Positions 8,722-17,525 are shown, numbered from the stretch's first letter. The stretch is DNA of 64,000 bases from Clostridium sp. BJN0001 (GCF_022869825.1 NZ_CP094971.1:683501-747500), one strand, 5' to 3'. Notes: a model not told the origin generated them from the sequence alone. A program made the numbers and translations.

Positions 8722-9931
8722 TAATTTTTTATCTCAAGATGAGATAAATGCATTATTAGCTGGAAATAATGAAGATTCATCAAAAGAAAATACACCAAAC
8801 AAAGATGAAGTAAATGAGAAAGATGAAGTAAATGAGGAAGAATTAATAAATGAGACAGATAAAGATTTACTTGGAGAAATAGGAAATATTTCTATGGGAT
8901 CTGCCTCTACCGCATTATATCAGCTGATAAATCAAAAAGTAAATATTACAACACCAGTAGTAAGTGTAACGACACTTGGCGAAATAAAGAAGAGTTTTGA
9001 AACTCCTAATATTGTTCTTGACATAAAATATATTAATGGAATAGTAGGAAGAAACATATTAATAATAAAAATTGAAGATGGTCTTGTAATATCAAACCTA
9101 ATGATGGGTGGAGATGGTTCAGTAAGTGATCATACAGAATTATCTGAAATTGAAATAAGTGCAGTTTCAGAAGCGATGAATCAGATGATAGGATCAGCTG
9201 CTACTTCGATGGCAACAATGTTTGGGAGAAAGGTTGATATATCACCTCCAACTTCAAAAGTTGTAACAAGTAAGGATGAACCTTTATCAGATGCCATTTC
9301 AGACGATGAAAGAATTGTTAAAGTTTCATTCAAGATGACAATTGGAGATATTGTAGATAGTAATATAATGCAGATATTCCCAATTAAAACAGCAAAGAAC
9401 ATAGTAGCAATAATGACAGGAACAGAAGTTAAAGAGGAATTAAAGGATAATAAAATTACTGAAAAACCTGCTGAAACAGTAGTTAAACCAGAGATGCAGC
9501 CAAAAGAAGAACCTGCTATAAAAAATACTGCAGCAGTTGATAGCGATAGACAAAGTAATGCTAGTTACAGTAATAATGTTATGCAAAGTCAGCCTCAGCA
9601 ACCTGTTGAAGTACATGAAGCATCATTTGCTCCATTAAATCAGAATCAAAATCAAAATGTGGTACCACCAATTAAGAATATTGATTTGATTTTGGATGTA
9701 CCTCTTAATATATCCGTTGTACTTGGAAGAGCTAAAAAGAGTATTCAGGATATTCTTGATTTAGGAAGTGGTTCTTTAATAGAACTTGATAAACTTGCTG
9801 AAGAACCTGTAGAGATACTAGTTAATGGAAAGACAATAGCAGAAGGTGAAGTTGTTGTTGTTGATGAAAACTTTGGTGTTAGAATAACAAATATTATAGA
9901 CACAGCAGAGAGAGTTAAATCATTAAAATAA
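8714..9931 (+). CDS. fliY: Flagellar motor switch phosphatase FliY
   Basis: 405 residues, a Gram-positive type FliN fusion. It has an N-terminal FliM-like peptide FLSQDEINALLAG, a CheC-like phosphatase domain with both Glu-x2-Asn signatures (LLGEIGNISMG and VSEAMNQMIG), a Gln/Pro/Asn-rich linker (about 245-320), and a C-terminal FliN domain (LDVPLNISVVLGRAKKSI). It acts in the C-ring and removes phosphate from CheY-P. An exact 18-base tandem duplication near codon 30 gives a repeated KDEVNE. A strong terminator follows. Confidence 0.95.
   Translation: MGDNFLSQDEINALLAGNNEDSSKENTPNKDEVNEKDEVNEEELINETDKDLLGEIGNISMGSASTALYQLINQKVNITTPVVSVTTLGEIKKSFETPNIVLDIKYINGIVGRNILIIKIEDGLVISNLMMGGDGSVSDHTELSEIEISAVSEAMNQMIGSAATSMATMFGRKVDISPPTSKVVTSKDEPLSDAISDDERIVKVSFKMTIGDIVDSNIMQIFPIKTAKNIVAIMTGTEVKEELKDNKITEKPAETVVKPEMQPKEEPAIKNTAAVDSDRQSNASYSNNVMQSQPQQPVEVHEASFAPLNQNQNQNVVPPIKNIDLILDVPLNISVVLGRAKKSIQDILDLGSGSLIELDKLAEEPVEILVNGKTIAEGEVVVVDENFGVRITNIIDTAERVKSLK
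8801..8836 (+). repeat. Perfect 18-base tandem duplication inside fliY
   Basis: AAAGATGAAGTAAATGAG occurs at 8801-8818 and again at 8819-8836. It duplicates KDEVNE in the acidic linker after the CheY-binding peptide. The frame is kept, so the only effect is linker length. It is a likely slippage product. Confidence 0.9.
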
Positions 9932-9962
9932 AGTTCAAATAAAATATATTCGTGAAATTATG

Positions 9963-9996
9963 GGCTAACCGCTTTTTACGCGGCTAGCCTTTTTTT
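9963..9996 (+). terminator. Intrinsic terminator after fliY
   Basis: GGCTAACCGC (9963-9972) pairs with GCGGCTAGCC (9980-9989) with one A-C mismatch and a 7-base loop, followed directly by a run of seven T. It is one of the most GC-rich short segments of the window and marks the end of the che-fliM-fliY unit. Confidence 0.88.
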
Positions 9997-10006
9997 ATTT
10001 TTACTA

Positions 10007-10033
10007 TTAATTAAAAATAAAAATTTACGATAA
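10007..10033 (+). promoter_or_regulatory. Candidate sigma-28 promoter for the flgM operon
   Basis: TTAA at 10007-10010, exactly 15 bases, then TACGATAA at 10026-10033 (3/4 and 6/8 to the sigma-28 consensus). It lies just after the fliY terminator and 32 bases before flgM. A SigD-dependent flgM operon is known in Bacillus subtilis. Confidence 0.55.
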
Positions 10034-10065
10034 TAAGTTATTGATAAATAACAGGAGGAGTATCT

Positions 10066-10344
10066 ATGAATATCAATAAAATATATGGGGCATCATTTGT
10101 TAATTCATATAATAAAAATGTATGCGCTAAAAAATCAACTCAAAATGAAAATAGTTCAAAGGATACTATTGAAATTTCAAATTTTGCAAAAACACTTTCA
10201 GATTATAAAAATAGTAATAACGTTAATAATGAAAAGAAAATTTCTGAAATAAAAGATAAGATTAAAAGTGGAACTTATAATGTTGATGCAAAGCTTACAG
10301 CAGAAAGTATACTTAAAGAGATAAATAAAAGAAAGGGCTTATAA
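10066..10344 (+). CDS. flgM: Anti-sigma-28 factor FlgM
   Basis: A 92-residue small charged protein of the FlgM family. It holds sigma-28 inactive until the hook is complete. The sequence shows the usual N-terminal MNINKIYG, a Ser/Asn-rich disordered middle, and the C-terminal sigma-binding helices (KISEIKDKIKSGTYNVDAK, then ESILKEI). It is the first gene after a terminator and a candidate sigma-28 promoter, which would give an autoregulatory loop. The sigma-28 gene is not in the window; in related gene orders it lies just downstream of the flhG/ycgR end. Confidence 0.93.
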   Translation: MNINKIYGASFVNSYNKNVCAKKSTQNENSSKDTIEISNFAKTLSDYKNSNNVNNEKKISEIKDKIKSGTYNVDAKLTAESILKEINKRKGL

Positions 10345-10350
10345 AATTTT

Positions 10351-10764
10351 ATGATTGATAAAATTATAAGAATAATAAATGATGAAAGCAAAGCTTTAGA
10401 AGATTTACTAATGCTTTTAAAAATGCAATATGATCTTTTAATGAAACAGGATGTATTTGGTCTTGAAGGTATAATAGAGAAAATAAATGCATCAAGCAAA
10501 GTTTTAGCTAAATATGAATTAGATAGAAGAAACCTTTTAGGAAAACAGAGCTTTAAGAATTTTGTAGCTTCATCTAATAGCGATAAGCTTAAAGAATCTT
10601 ATGAAAAAGTAAAAGAAACGCTTGAAAAAACAAATATGCAAAAAGAAACTAATGATGTATTAGTTAAGCAGAAACTTTTATTTACGAATAAAATGCTATC
10701 TATAATGAATCCAAACAGAGAAGCAAATGTATATAATTCATATGGAAATATAAAAAGAAAATAA
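10351..10764 (+). CDS. flgN: FlgN-family chaperone for hook-filament junction proteins
   Basis: 137 residues, predominantly helical, matching FlgN in length and N-terminal pattern (DESKALEDLLMLLKMQYDLLMKQD). FlgN chaperones FlgK and FlgL, whose genes follow directly, so position supports the call. The ribosome binding site is weak and flgM ends 6 bases upstream, so translation may be coupled. FlgN sequences diverge strongly; confidence rests on both pattern and neighbourhood. Confidence 0.85.
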   Translation: MIDKIIRIINDESKALEDLLMLLKMQYDLLMKQDVFGLEGIIEKINASSKVLAKYELDRRNLLGKQSFKNFVASSNSDKLKESYEKVKETLEKTNMQKETNDVLVKQKLLFTNKMLSIMNPNREANVYNSYGNIKRK

Positions 10765-10818
10765 GGAAGTTAAAATATATTACAGGGAAGTTTAGTAATT
10801 ACGAAAGGATAGATTAAA

Positions 10819-12600
10819 ATGTCAGGATTATTAGGAACTCTTACAACAGCCGTAAGAGGAATTAATGTTCAGCAAGGGAACATAAGTACAGCATCACATA
10901 ATATTGCTAATGTTGGAACAGATGGATACTCAAGGCAGAGGACAGTTGTTCAGACTACAATACCATTTGGAGCAAATTCAAAATATGAACTTTGCACATA
11001 TGGTCAAGTTGGAACTGGAGCAGAAATTACAGATATCATGAGAATAAGAAATACTTTTCTTGATTATCAGGTAAGAAATGAGATGGGGGTAAATGCAGAT
11101 GCATCTGAAAGAAATACATATCTTACAGGTGTAGATGATATTTTAAATGAAGTCAGTGATAATGGAATTCAGAAATGTCTTACTGAATTTTTTAATGCTT
11201 ATAATGACTTTGCAACAACACCTTCATCAGATACAAATAGAGGTTTAGTATATAAAGCATCTCAGGCGCTTGCTGAACAAATAAACAGTAAATACACAGA
11301 AGTTGAGAATCAGAAAGAAGATGCACAGGCACAGCTAAAAGATTCTACAGAAACAATAAATGATCTTTTAGATAAAATTAATGAGTTAAATCAAAAGATA
11401 TCATCAATTTCTGCACTTGGAATGAGTGCAAATGATTATATGGATACAAGAGATTTGTATTTAGATGATTTAAGTGAGCAGCTAGGAATAACTGTAAAAA
11501 GAGATAAGTACGATACAATAAGTGTGTCAGCAGGTGAAATAAGCGGAATAAATAATTTAGTTAATGCTTCTCCATCAGATATGGATTATACAAGATTTTC
11601 ATATGTTGAAGAAGCTGAGCTTAAAGGGAGTACAATTACAGTAACATATTCTGCACTTGGAGATGAAAATAATAAAAAGACATTTACATTAACAGGAGAC
11701 CAAGATACAGTAGATAAGCTTTTAAAAAATAGAATGCTTATTGCAGATAAAGATGGAGAAGTTAGCGGTGTTACAGCTGCAAATCTTGATTCAAAGCTTG
11801 TAAATAATATAGAAAAAGGAAAGGTTGCCGCAAGAGAAAATGTTCAGGATAATATTCAGGGATATTTAAATAGACTTGATGCATTTGCGGCTTCATTTGC
11901 GTATACAGTAAATGCAATTCAAACTGGTGATACAGGAGATGGAAATGGAGCAGGAATAGTTGATAAAGATGGAAATAAAGTTACTACAGAAGTTTTATTT
12001 ACAGTAAAGAAGTCAGACGGTACTCTTACTGGAACTGATGATGGAATTTCTGCTAAAAATATTTCTGTAAATACAAATATCCAAACTGACCTTTCAATAT
12101 TAAATTCAGGAAGATATCATGTAGATGATTATAGTGGAACTAAAGATAATGAAAGAGCACAGGCTATGTATAAGCTTAAAGATTTAAATGTTGATATGAG
12201 CGCATTATTTAATGCAGCCGATGGAAGCATTAAAGATAATACTATTGATACAAGAAAGAATTTCTTTGATTCTAAGACAGATGTAGGAATAGAATTTTCA
12301 GATGCTGACTGTGTAGATATTATAAATACTAAAAATGGAACAGGCTCTAATATGTTTAATTATTATCAAAATATTATTGGAACTATTGCAAATGATGCAA
12401 AATCTGCAAATTCTGATGCAACAACATCATCGGATCTTTTATTGCAGTATAAAAATAGCAGACTTCAAGAATCAGGAGTTTCACTTGATGAAGAAATGGC
12501 AAACCTTGTACAGTTTACACATGCATTTCAGGCAAATGGAAGAATGATAAATACAGTTGATAAATTGCTCGATGTAGTAGTAAACGGACTTATGAATTAA
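10819..12600 (+). CDS. flgK: Flagellar hook-associated protein 1 (FlgK)
   Basis: 593 residues, the first hook-filament junction protein. The N-terminal rod/hook motif is present (SGLLGTLTTAVRGINVQQ, with HNIANVGTDGYSRQ). The C-terminal coiled coil has SGVSLDEEMANLVQFTHAFQ and ends in LLDVVVNGLMN. The central region is the variable surface domain. It is exported by the flagellar type III system. AAAGGAT precedes the ATG, and flgL follows 16 bases after the stop. Confidence 0.96.
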   Translation: MSGLLGTLTTAVRGINVQQGNISTASHNIANVGTDGYSRQRTVVQTTIPFGANSKYELCTYGQVGTGAEITDIMRIRNTFLDYQVRNEMGVNADASERNTYLTGVDDILNEVSDNGIQKCLTEFFNAYNDFATTPSSDTNRGLVYKASQALAEQINSKYTEVENQKEDAQAQLKDSTETINDLLDKINELNQKISSISALGMSANDYMDTRDLYLDDLSEQLGITVKRDKYDTISVSAGEISGINNLVNASPSDMDYTRFSYVEEAELKGSTITVTYSALGDENNKKTFTLTGDQDTVDKLLKNRMLIADKDGEVSGVTAANLDSKLVNNIEKGKVAARENVQDNIQGYLNRLDAFAASFAYTVNAIQTGDTGDGNGAGIVDKDGNKVTTEVLFTVKKSDGTLTGTDDGISAKNISVNTNIQTDLSILNSGRYHVDDYSGTKDNERAQAMYKLKDLNVDMSALFNAADGSIKDNTIDTRKNFFDSKTDVGIEFSDADCVDIINTKNGTGSNMFNYYQNIIGTIANDAKSANSDATTSSDLLLQYKNSRLQESGVSLDEEMANLVQFTHAFQANGRMINTVDKLLDVVVNGLMN

Positions 12601-12616
12601 AAGGGGGAGAAAATTT

Positions 12617-13642
12617 ATGCCAAGAATAACAAATACAATGCTTATTAATAATTATATGAATAATATGCAGAGAAATTTAAATAGCATGAGCATTACACAG
12701 AATCAGATGTCATCAGGTAAGCTTATTCAAAGAGCTTCTGAAGACCCTTCAGCTGCTGTTAAAGTAATGCAGCTTAATGCAGAAATTAATTCTAATAAAA
12801 CATATAATACAAATATAAATGATGCAACAAACTGGCTTAATACAACAGATACAGCTATGAATGAGGTAACTAACATTGTAAAGAGAGTAAGAACTCTTAT
12901 GGTTAAAGCTGGAAACGGAACATATGAAGAAGATGAAATTACAGCAATAAAGAATGAAGTAGATGAGAGAATAAATCAGATGGGTGAAGTTTTAAATACT
13001 TCGTTTAATGGTGAATACATTTTTGGAGGTACAAAGAATACTTCAAAACCTGTAGCAGTTGAAGATGGTCAGATTTATTATGTTGATAAAAATGGTAATA
13101 AACTAGATTCTACAACTGATCCTAATGGAAAGATTAAAGATCAGATAGCATCAAAAGTAAGTGTTGGAATTTCTGATGGAATTTTTCTTGACTATAATAA
13201 AAATGCAGTAGATGTTTTAGAATTTAAGGATAGTCAAAATAAATCTCTTAATGGATCAAATATACTTTCCGATTTATCTAAATGTCTTGGTGTAGCGTCT
13301 GGTGAATCTTCTTCTGTATCATTATCTGATGGAAGCGTAGTATCAAGTTCAAGTGAGGCATTAGATAAAATAAGTGGAGATATAAATGAAAATATGAGCT
13401 TATTTACGCAAAATATATTATCAGTAAGATCGACTGTAGGTGCAATGCAAAACAGAATGGACTCTGCAAAAACTAATAATGAAGATCAAACTTATAATAT
13501 GACAGATATTTTATCAAAAACTGATGATATTGATGTTACAGAAAAGACAATGCAGTATGCTGTTTTGCAGACAGTATATACAGCAACTCTTCAAACAAGT
13601 TCTAAAGTTTTAAATAATACACTTATGGACTATTTAAACTAG
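12617..13642 (+). CDS. flgL: Flagellar hook-associated protein 3 (FlgL)
   Basis: 341 residues with flagellin-like N- and C-terminal coiled coils. The N-terminus reads MPRITNTMLINNYMNNMQRNL and contains the FlgL hallmark MSSGKLIQRASEDPSAAVKVM. It also has FNGEYIFGGTKN, and a C-terminal MQYAVLQTVYTATLQ. It forms the second junction layer between FlgK and the filament. It has a strong AAGGGGGAG ribosome binding site and is part of the flgM operon. Confidence 0.95.
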   Translation: MPRITNTMLINNYMNNMQRNLNSMSITQNQMSSGKLIQRASEDPSAAVKVMQLNAEINSNKTYNTNINDATNWLNTTDTAMNEVTNIVKRVRTLMVKAGNGTYEEDEITAIKNEVDERINQMGEVLNTSFNGEYIFGGTKNTSKPVAVEDGQIYYVDKNGNKLDSTTDPNGKIKDQIASKVSVGISDGIFLDYNKNAVDVLEFKDSQNKSLNGSNILSDLSKCLGVASGESSSVSLSDGSVVSSSSEALDKISGDINENMSLFTQNILSVRSTVGAMQNRMDSAKTNNEDQTYNMTDILSKTDDIDVTEKTMQYAVLQTVYTATLQTSSKVLNNTLMDYLN

Positions 13643-13672
13643 AGTAAAGATTATGAGAGGAGCTTTTACACG

Positions 13673-14098
13673 ATGAAGTTAATTTCGAGAATTGATGGCG
13701 AAATCGAATATAATGAGGATGAAATAATTTATTTTAAAAAGGGACTACTTGGTTTTGAAAAATGTAAAAAATATATTTTAAAAGACTTAGATGAGTATAA
13801 ACCTTTTAAAATACTTCAATCTATAGACGATGAAAATGTAGGAATGATAGTAATTTCTACATATGATTTTTTTAAAGACTACGATATAAAATTAAATGAA
13901 GAAACAGTTAAAAATCTTAAATTAAAGTCTGCAAAAGATGCATTTGTAATTACAACAATTACATTAAATTCAGATGCACAGAAAATTACTACAAATCTTC
14001 AGGGACCTATAATAATAAATATTTCTGAGAAGAAGGGCGAACAGATTATTTTAGATAATCCAAAGTTTAAGACAAAAGAGTCCCTTATAAAGGGGTGA
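13673..14098 (+). CDS. fliW: Flagellar assembly factor FliW
   Basis: 141 residues. FliW binds flagellin and CsrA; as free flagellin falls, FliW releases it, sequesters CsrA and relieves translational repression of the flagellin mRNA. The family signature is clear: [18 protein letters not shown] at the start, DVN-like and [12 protein letters not shown] motifs near the C-terminus. It lies 4 bases upstream of csrA, the standard pairing. A predicted CsrA site in the flagellin leader at 17487 completes the circuit within this window. Confidence 0.96.
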   Translation: MKLISRIDGEIEYNEDEIIYFKKGLLGFEKCKKYILKDLDEYKPFKILQSIDDENVGMIVISTYDFFKDYDIKLNEETVKNLKLKSAKDAFVITTITLNSDAQKITTNLQGPIIINISEKKGEQIILDNPKFKTKESLIKG

Positions 14099-14102
14099 TA
14101 AG

Positions 14103-14321
14103 ATGTTAATAATCACTAGAAAAAAAGGTCAATCACTAAAAATAGGTGATGATATAGAAATAACAGTAAGTAGAATAGATGATGGAAGCGTTAAACTTGG
14201 AATTAATGCTCCAAAAGAAGTTTCGATTCTTAGAAAAGAAATTTATGATGAGGTTCAAAAAGAAAATAAGGATGCAGTAAAAGTGGATCTTAATATGTTA
14301 AAAAATATTAGTAAAAAGTAA
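14103..14321 (+). CDS. csrA: Translational regulator CsrA
   Basis: 72 residues, the normal size. It has the typical [35 protein letters not shown], and the RNA-binding Arg in [10 protein letters not shown]. CsrA dimers bind GGA motifs in hairpin loops or Shine-Dalgarno sequences and, in Firmicutes, repress the flagellin gene. The strong AAAGGGGTGA ribosome binding site overlaps the end of fliW, so the two are probably co-translated. The C-terminus is slightly extended and basic. Confidence 0.97.
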   Translation: MLIITRKKGQSLKIGDDIEITVSRIDDGSVKLGINAPKEVSILRKEIYDEVQKENKDAVKVDLNMLKNISKK

Positions 14322-14357
14322 AAGAATATTTTGTGAATTTCAAGGAGGAATGATAAC

Positions 14358-14738
14358 ATGGATGTTAACTCAATTGCAAAGTCTTCAGTAGCTGCTATAA
14401 ACACATATAATAATAATCAAAATAATATTTCATCTGGGGATTTAGCTAAAGAAAGCTCAGTAGATGATAAAACATCTACTGATAAAAAAATTAATGCTGC
14501 TGACTCTAAAAAATATGATAAAGAAGATTTAGAAAAAGCGGTAAATAAATTAAATAAATTTTTAGAAGATGATAATACAAGGGCTGAATTTTCTTATCAT
14601 AAACAGTTAGGTACATTGATGGTTAAAGTAGTTGATCAAAATACAAAAAAAGTATTATTAGAAGTCCCACCAGAGAAGATATTAGATATGGTTGCAAGTA
14701 TGTGCGAACAATTTGGAATAATTGATAAAAAAGCATAG
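14358..14738 (+). CDS. flaG: FlaG family protein
   Basis: 126 residues: a Ser/Asn/Lys-rich N-terminal half, then the conserved FlaG domain (KAVNKLNKFLEDDNTRAEFSYHKQLGTLMVKVVDQ, seen in parts, with EVPPEKILDMVASM). FlaG proteins affect filament length and are usually encoded beside fliD/fliS, as here. The exact role is unsettled in Firmicutes. CAAGGAGG precedes the ATG. Confidence 0.9.
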   Translation: MDVNSIAKSSVAAINTYNNNQNNISSGDLAKESSVDDKTSTDKKINAADSKKYDKEDLEKAVNKLNKFLEDDNTRAEFSYHKQLGTLMVKVVDQNTKKVLLEVPPEKILDMVASMCEQFGIIDKKA

Positions 14739-14740
14739 AT

Positions 14741-15037
14741 ATGGAATTTAAATTAAATCAAATAGATACTGATATAAGAAGAAAGATGCAGGAGGAAGTT
14801 AAGGAAGACAAGGTGCATTCCTCAAAAGATTCCGATGGAAAAGGAAATATTATTAAAGATAAAAGAAAAAATAACGAAAGTAAAAGTAATGACAGAAAAA
14901 ATGAAAACAAAGGAAAAAGGTTCATTACAGTGGACGGTTTTATACCGAATAAGAATTCAATAAGAATCGAAGCACAAAAATTAGAAAATCTAAATGAAGA
15001 TGATATTAAAGGAACAGTTCTAGATACGAAAAAGTAG
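14741..15037 (+). CDS. Small highly charged protein between flaG and fliS, function unknown
   Basis: 98 residues starting 2 bases after the flaG stop, without a clear ribosome binding site of its own, so expression probably depends on coupling to flaG. The first 75 residues are rich in Lys, Asp, Glu, Asn and Ser and are probably disordered. The end (RFITVDGFIPNKNSIRIEAQ) looks more ordered. No family is recognised. Its position in the late operon suggests a role in filament export or capping, which is inference only. The reading frame is uninterrupted and fits the gap between flaG and fliS exactly, which supports it being a real gene. Confidence 0.6.
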   Translation: MEFKLNQIDTDIRRKMQEEVKEDKVHSSKDSDGKGNIIKDKRKNNESKSNDRKNENKGKRFITVDGFIPNKNSIRIEAQKLENLNEDDIKGTVLDTKK

Positions 15038-15048
15038 GAGGATTTATC

Positions 15049-15429
15049 ATGTATCAAAATGGCTATAACGTATATAAGAATAACAGTGTAAACTATGCAT
15101 CTAAGGATCAGCTTTTATTAATGCTCACAGAAGGTGCTGTTAAGTTTTCTAAAATAGGAAGACAAGCTATTATAGATAAAGATATATCTAAAGCACATAA
15201 AAGTCTTTTAAGAACACAGGACATTTTTACAGAGCTTATGGTAAGTCTTGATAAAAATGCAGGAGAATGGGCAGAAAATTTATATAAAGTTTACGATTTT
15301 ATAAAAAGAAGACTTGCTGATGCTAATATGCAGAAAAATAAAGAGATTATGGATGAAATCATTCCTCTTATAGAGGATATTAACAATATGTGGAATGATG
15401 CTTATAAAAAGTCAAAACAAAGTATGTAA
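15049..15429 (+). CDS. fliS: Flagellin export chaperone FliS
   Basis: 126 residues, helical, with the family start MYQNGYNVYKNNSVNYASKD, the LLLMLTEGAVKF helix, and a C-terminal WNDAYKK. FliS binds the flagellin C-terminus, prevents premature polymerisation and delivers it to FlhA. It is 22 bases upstream of fliD, as in most Firmicutes. A GTAGGAGG ribosome binding site is present. Confidence 0.95.
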   Translation: MYQNGYNVYKNNSVNYASKDQLLLMLTEGAVKFSKIGRQAIIDKDISKAHKSLLRTQDIFTELMVSLDKNAGEWAENLYKVYDFIKRRLADANMQKNKEIMDEIIPLIEDINNMWNDAYKKSKQSM

Positions 15430-15450
15430 ATAAAAAGGAAGTGATAAACC

Positions 15451-17049
15451 ATGACAATGAGAATAACAGGAATGTCAAGTGGACTTGATGTTGATTCAAT
15501 AGTTACAGATACTTTAAAACCATATATGACTAAAATTGATACAGCAAAGCAGCAGAAACAGATTTTAGAATGGAAACAAGAACAGTATCAAGATATTATG
15601 AAAAAAGCTGATACTTTTTATACTAAGTATTTAACAACAACTGGCTCATCAAGTTTGTTTAAGATGAGTGCTTATAATGAAACTAAGTTTACATCAGATA
15701 ATAGTGCTGTTTCAGTTTCTGGAAGTTCTGATGCTAATATTCAGAATTATACAGTAAGTAATGTTGTTAAAGCTACAAAGGCATATGCAACAATAAGTAA
15801 TGATGATTTAAATAATATTAATACATTAAGTATTAATAATACATCAATTATTAGTGATAGTGATAAGGATTTGGATTTAACAGGATTGAGCGATTCTGAA
15901 ATTGCTGATAAATTAAATGAAGCTCTTCAGGAAAAAGGCTTTAATGTATCTGCACGATATAGTGATTTTGCTAATAATGGTGCTGGCGGACTTATTATTG
16001 AAAATAAGGAAGCTGGAACAGAGACATTATCAGTAAAAATAAATGGTACTGATAAAGAAATGGCAAAACCAGGTAATGGACTTTATGCAACTATTTCAGA
16101 TGGATCTAATACAATATATATAAAAGATGGAGAGCAATATAAGAAAGTTGCTGATCCCGATGATGATTCTAAATTTAAATTAGAAATAGTAAATAATTCT
16201 GATATCAAAATAAATCAGAATAACGTAACTATTGATGGAACAACATTTAAGTTTAATAGTTCAACAACAGAATTGGATTCTACTAAGGATACTGGTGTTG
16301 TAGATAACAGTGCAACAAATACTGTAAATATAACAGGTTCTCAAGATGTAAGCAAATTAAAAGATACAATAGTAAGTTTTGTAAAAGATTATAATGATCT
16401 TATAGGAGACATAAATACAAAGCTTTGGGAAGAGTATGACACCGATTATCAGCCACTTACAGATGATCAAATGGATGCTATGTCAGATAAGCAGATAGAA
16501 AATTGGCAGACAAAAGCTCAGACTGGACTTCTTAGAAAAGATGAAGATTTAAGAAATTTATCAGACAGTTTAAAAGATGCAATGAATACATTTATGGGAG
16601 GCAGCGGACTTTCTCTTGAAAGAATTGGATTTAAGGCGGTAAATGATTATAAAGAAGATAATGGTAAATTTGATATTGATGAAGATAAATTAAAAACTGC
16701 ACTCGAAAGTAATTTTGATGATATAAAAGATTTATTTATGAAAAATTATACATCTGATGATACTTCAAATGCAGGAATAATCCCAAAAGTTCAAAAAATA
16801 ATGTATAATAATTTTGAAAAGTATGATTCTGTATTTAATAAGAAAGCAGCTAAAAGTGGAGTTTATGCAGTAACAAATGATATGTATAAATCAATACTTG
16901 AAAAGAAAAATTTAATTGAGGATTTAAATGATGATTATACAGATAGACAAAATGATCTTTATACAAAATATTCTAAGCTTGAAACAGCTATGGCTGAAGC
17001 TCAGTCTCAGCAGTCTTCAATGTCAGCATGGTTTGGAACATCAAGTTAG
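15451..17049 (+). CDS. fliD: Flagellar filament cap protein FliD
   Basis: 532 residues. The N-terminal domain (MRITGMSSGLDVDSIVTDTL) and central region with VSNVVKATKA fit FliD/HAP2. The C-terminal FliD_C region includes LKDTIVSFVKDYNDLI, LSDSLKDAMNTFMGG, SLERIGF, and a final coiled coil ending DRQNDLYTKYSKLETAMAEAQ. It caps the growing filament and folds incoming flagellin. It is the second-last gene of the late operon. Confidence 0.95.
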   Translation: MTMRITGMSSGLDVDSIVTDTLKPYMTKIDTAKQQKQILEWKQEQYQDIMKKADTFYTKYLTTTGSSSLFKMSAYNETKFTSDNSAVSVSGSSDANIQNYTVSNVVKATKAYATISNDDLNNINTLSINNTSIISDSDKDLDLTGLSDSEIADKLNEALQEKGFNVSARYSDFANNGAGGLIIENKEAGTETLSVKINGTDKEMAKPGNGLYATISDGSNTIYIKDGEQYKKVADPDDDSKFKLEIVNNSDIKINQNNVTIDGTTFKFNSSTTELDSTKDTGVVDNSATNTVNITGSQDVSKLKDTIVSFVKDYNDLIGDINTKLWEEYDTDYQPLTDDQMDAMSDKQIENWQTKAQTGLLRKDEDLRNLSDSLKDAMNTFMGGSGLSLERIGFKAVNDYKEDNGKFDIDEDKLKTALESNFDDIKDLFMKNYTSDDTSNAGIIPKVQKIMYNNFEKYDSVFNKKAAKSGVYAVTNDMYKSILEKKNLIEDLNDDYTDRQNDLYTKYSKLETAMAEAQSQQSSMSAWFGTSS

Positions 17050-17065
17050 ATAAAAGGAGATTATT

Positions 17066-17395
17066 ATGAATCTACATGAATATTTAAATAAGTATTTAGA
17101 TATAACTAAAAAATTAATACAGAATATTTATGCTGAAGATAAACTTTCTAATCTTCTTAAGCAAAGAAAAGATATTCTTGATAAAATAAATATGTATAAG
17201 TTAGAGGAATCACAAAATGTTGATGAAAGATTAAAAAATGAGATATTACAAAAGGATGAAGAATTATCTTTATCTTTAAAAAATCATAAAAATAATCTTT
17301 TAAATAAAATTAATTCTTTAAAGAAACGTAAACAGGCAAGAATATGTTATTCATCTTCAAAAATATCTTCTGGATTTTTTAATAAAAAAATCTAA
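17066..17395 (+). CDS. fliT: FliT-like small helical flagellar protein
   Basis: 109 residues, Lys/Leu/Asn-rich and predicted helical, with a good AAAAGGAG ribosome binding site. Position directly after fliD, length and helical character match the FliT chaperone of FliD. Sequence conservation in this family is too low for a firm call. The C-terminal 20 residues are basic and Ser-rich (RKQARICYSSSKISSGFF). Symbol given by position; an unrelated fliD-linked protein is possible. Confidence 0.55.
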   Translation: MNLHEYLNKYLDITKKLIQNIYAEDKLSNLLKQRKDILDKINMYKLEESQNVDERLKNEILQKDEELSLSLKNHKNNLLNKINSLKKRKQARICYSSSKISSGFFNKKI

Positions 17396-17402
17396 AAAAT
17401 GC

Positions 17403-17429
17403 TAAAGTATTAAAAGATAAGTGCGAATA
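17403..17429 (+). promoter_or_regulatory. Candidate sigma-28 promoter for the major flagellin gene
   Basis: TAAA at 17403-17406, 15 bases, then TGCGAATA at 17422-17429. The -35 and spacing are good. The -10 keeps CGA but not the following TAA of the other candidates here, so the match is weaker. It would give a leader of about 90 bases, enough to contain the CsrA-type hairpin at 17487. Confidence 0.4.
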
Positions 17430-17455
17430 TATAAATGTAAAGCTTATAAGTGTAT

Positions 17456-17469
17456 AACTCTTAAGAGTT
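17456..17469 (+). repeat. Palindrome in flagellin leader
   Basis: AACTCTTAAGAGTT is a perfect 14-base palindrome, extended by TAT/ATA on both sides with a small slip. It is in the region expected to be transcribed upstream of the flagellin gene, could form a 5' stem-loop, and has no T-tract. Role unknown. Confidence 0.4.
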
Positions 17470-17486
17470 TATATAAATAAATTTTT

Positions 17487-17500
17487 GGACATGGATGTCC
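17487..17500 (+). promoter_or_regulatory. Predicted CsrA-binding hairpin in the flagellin mRNA leader
   Basis: GGACATGGATGTCC folds with GGACA/TGTCC as stem and TGGA as loop. Its core ACAUGGAUGU differs in one position from the CsrA SELEX consensus RUACARGGAUGU as published for Escherichia coli CsrA, and GGA lies in the loop as required. It is 10 bases upstream of the Shine-Dalgarno (17511-17518), which holds two more GGA motifs. That matches the two-site arrangement of the Bacillus subtilis hag leader. fliW and csrA lie 3 kb upstream. Confidence 0.72.
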
Positions 17501-17525
17501 GTTTAAAATCAAGGAGGAAAATATT

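Noticed and set aside
17440..17525. Invertible flagellar switch upstream of the flagellin gene
   Set aside because: AACTCTTAAGAGTT is a local palindrome only; no matching inverted partner flanks a segment, and no recombinase gene is nearby.
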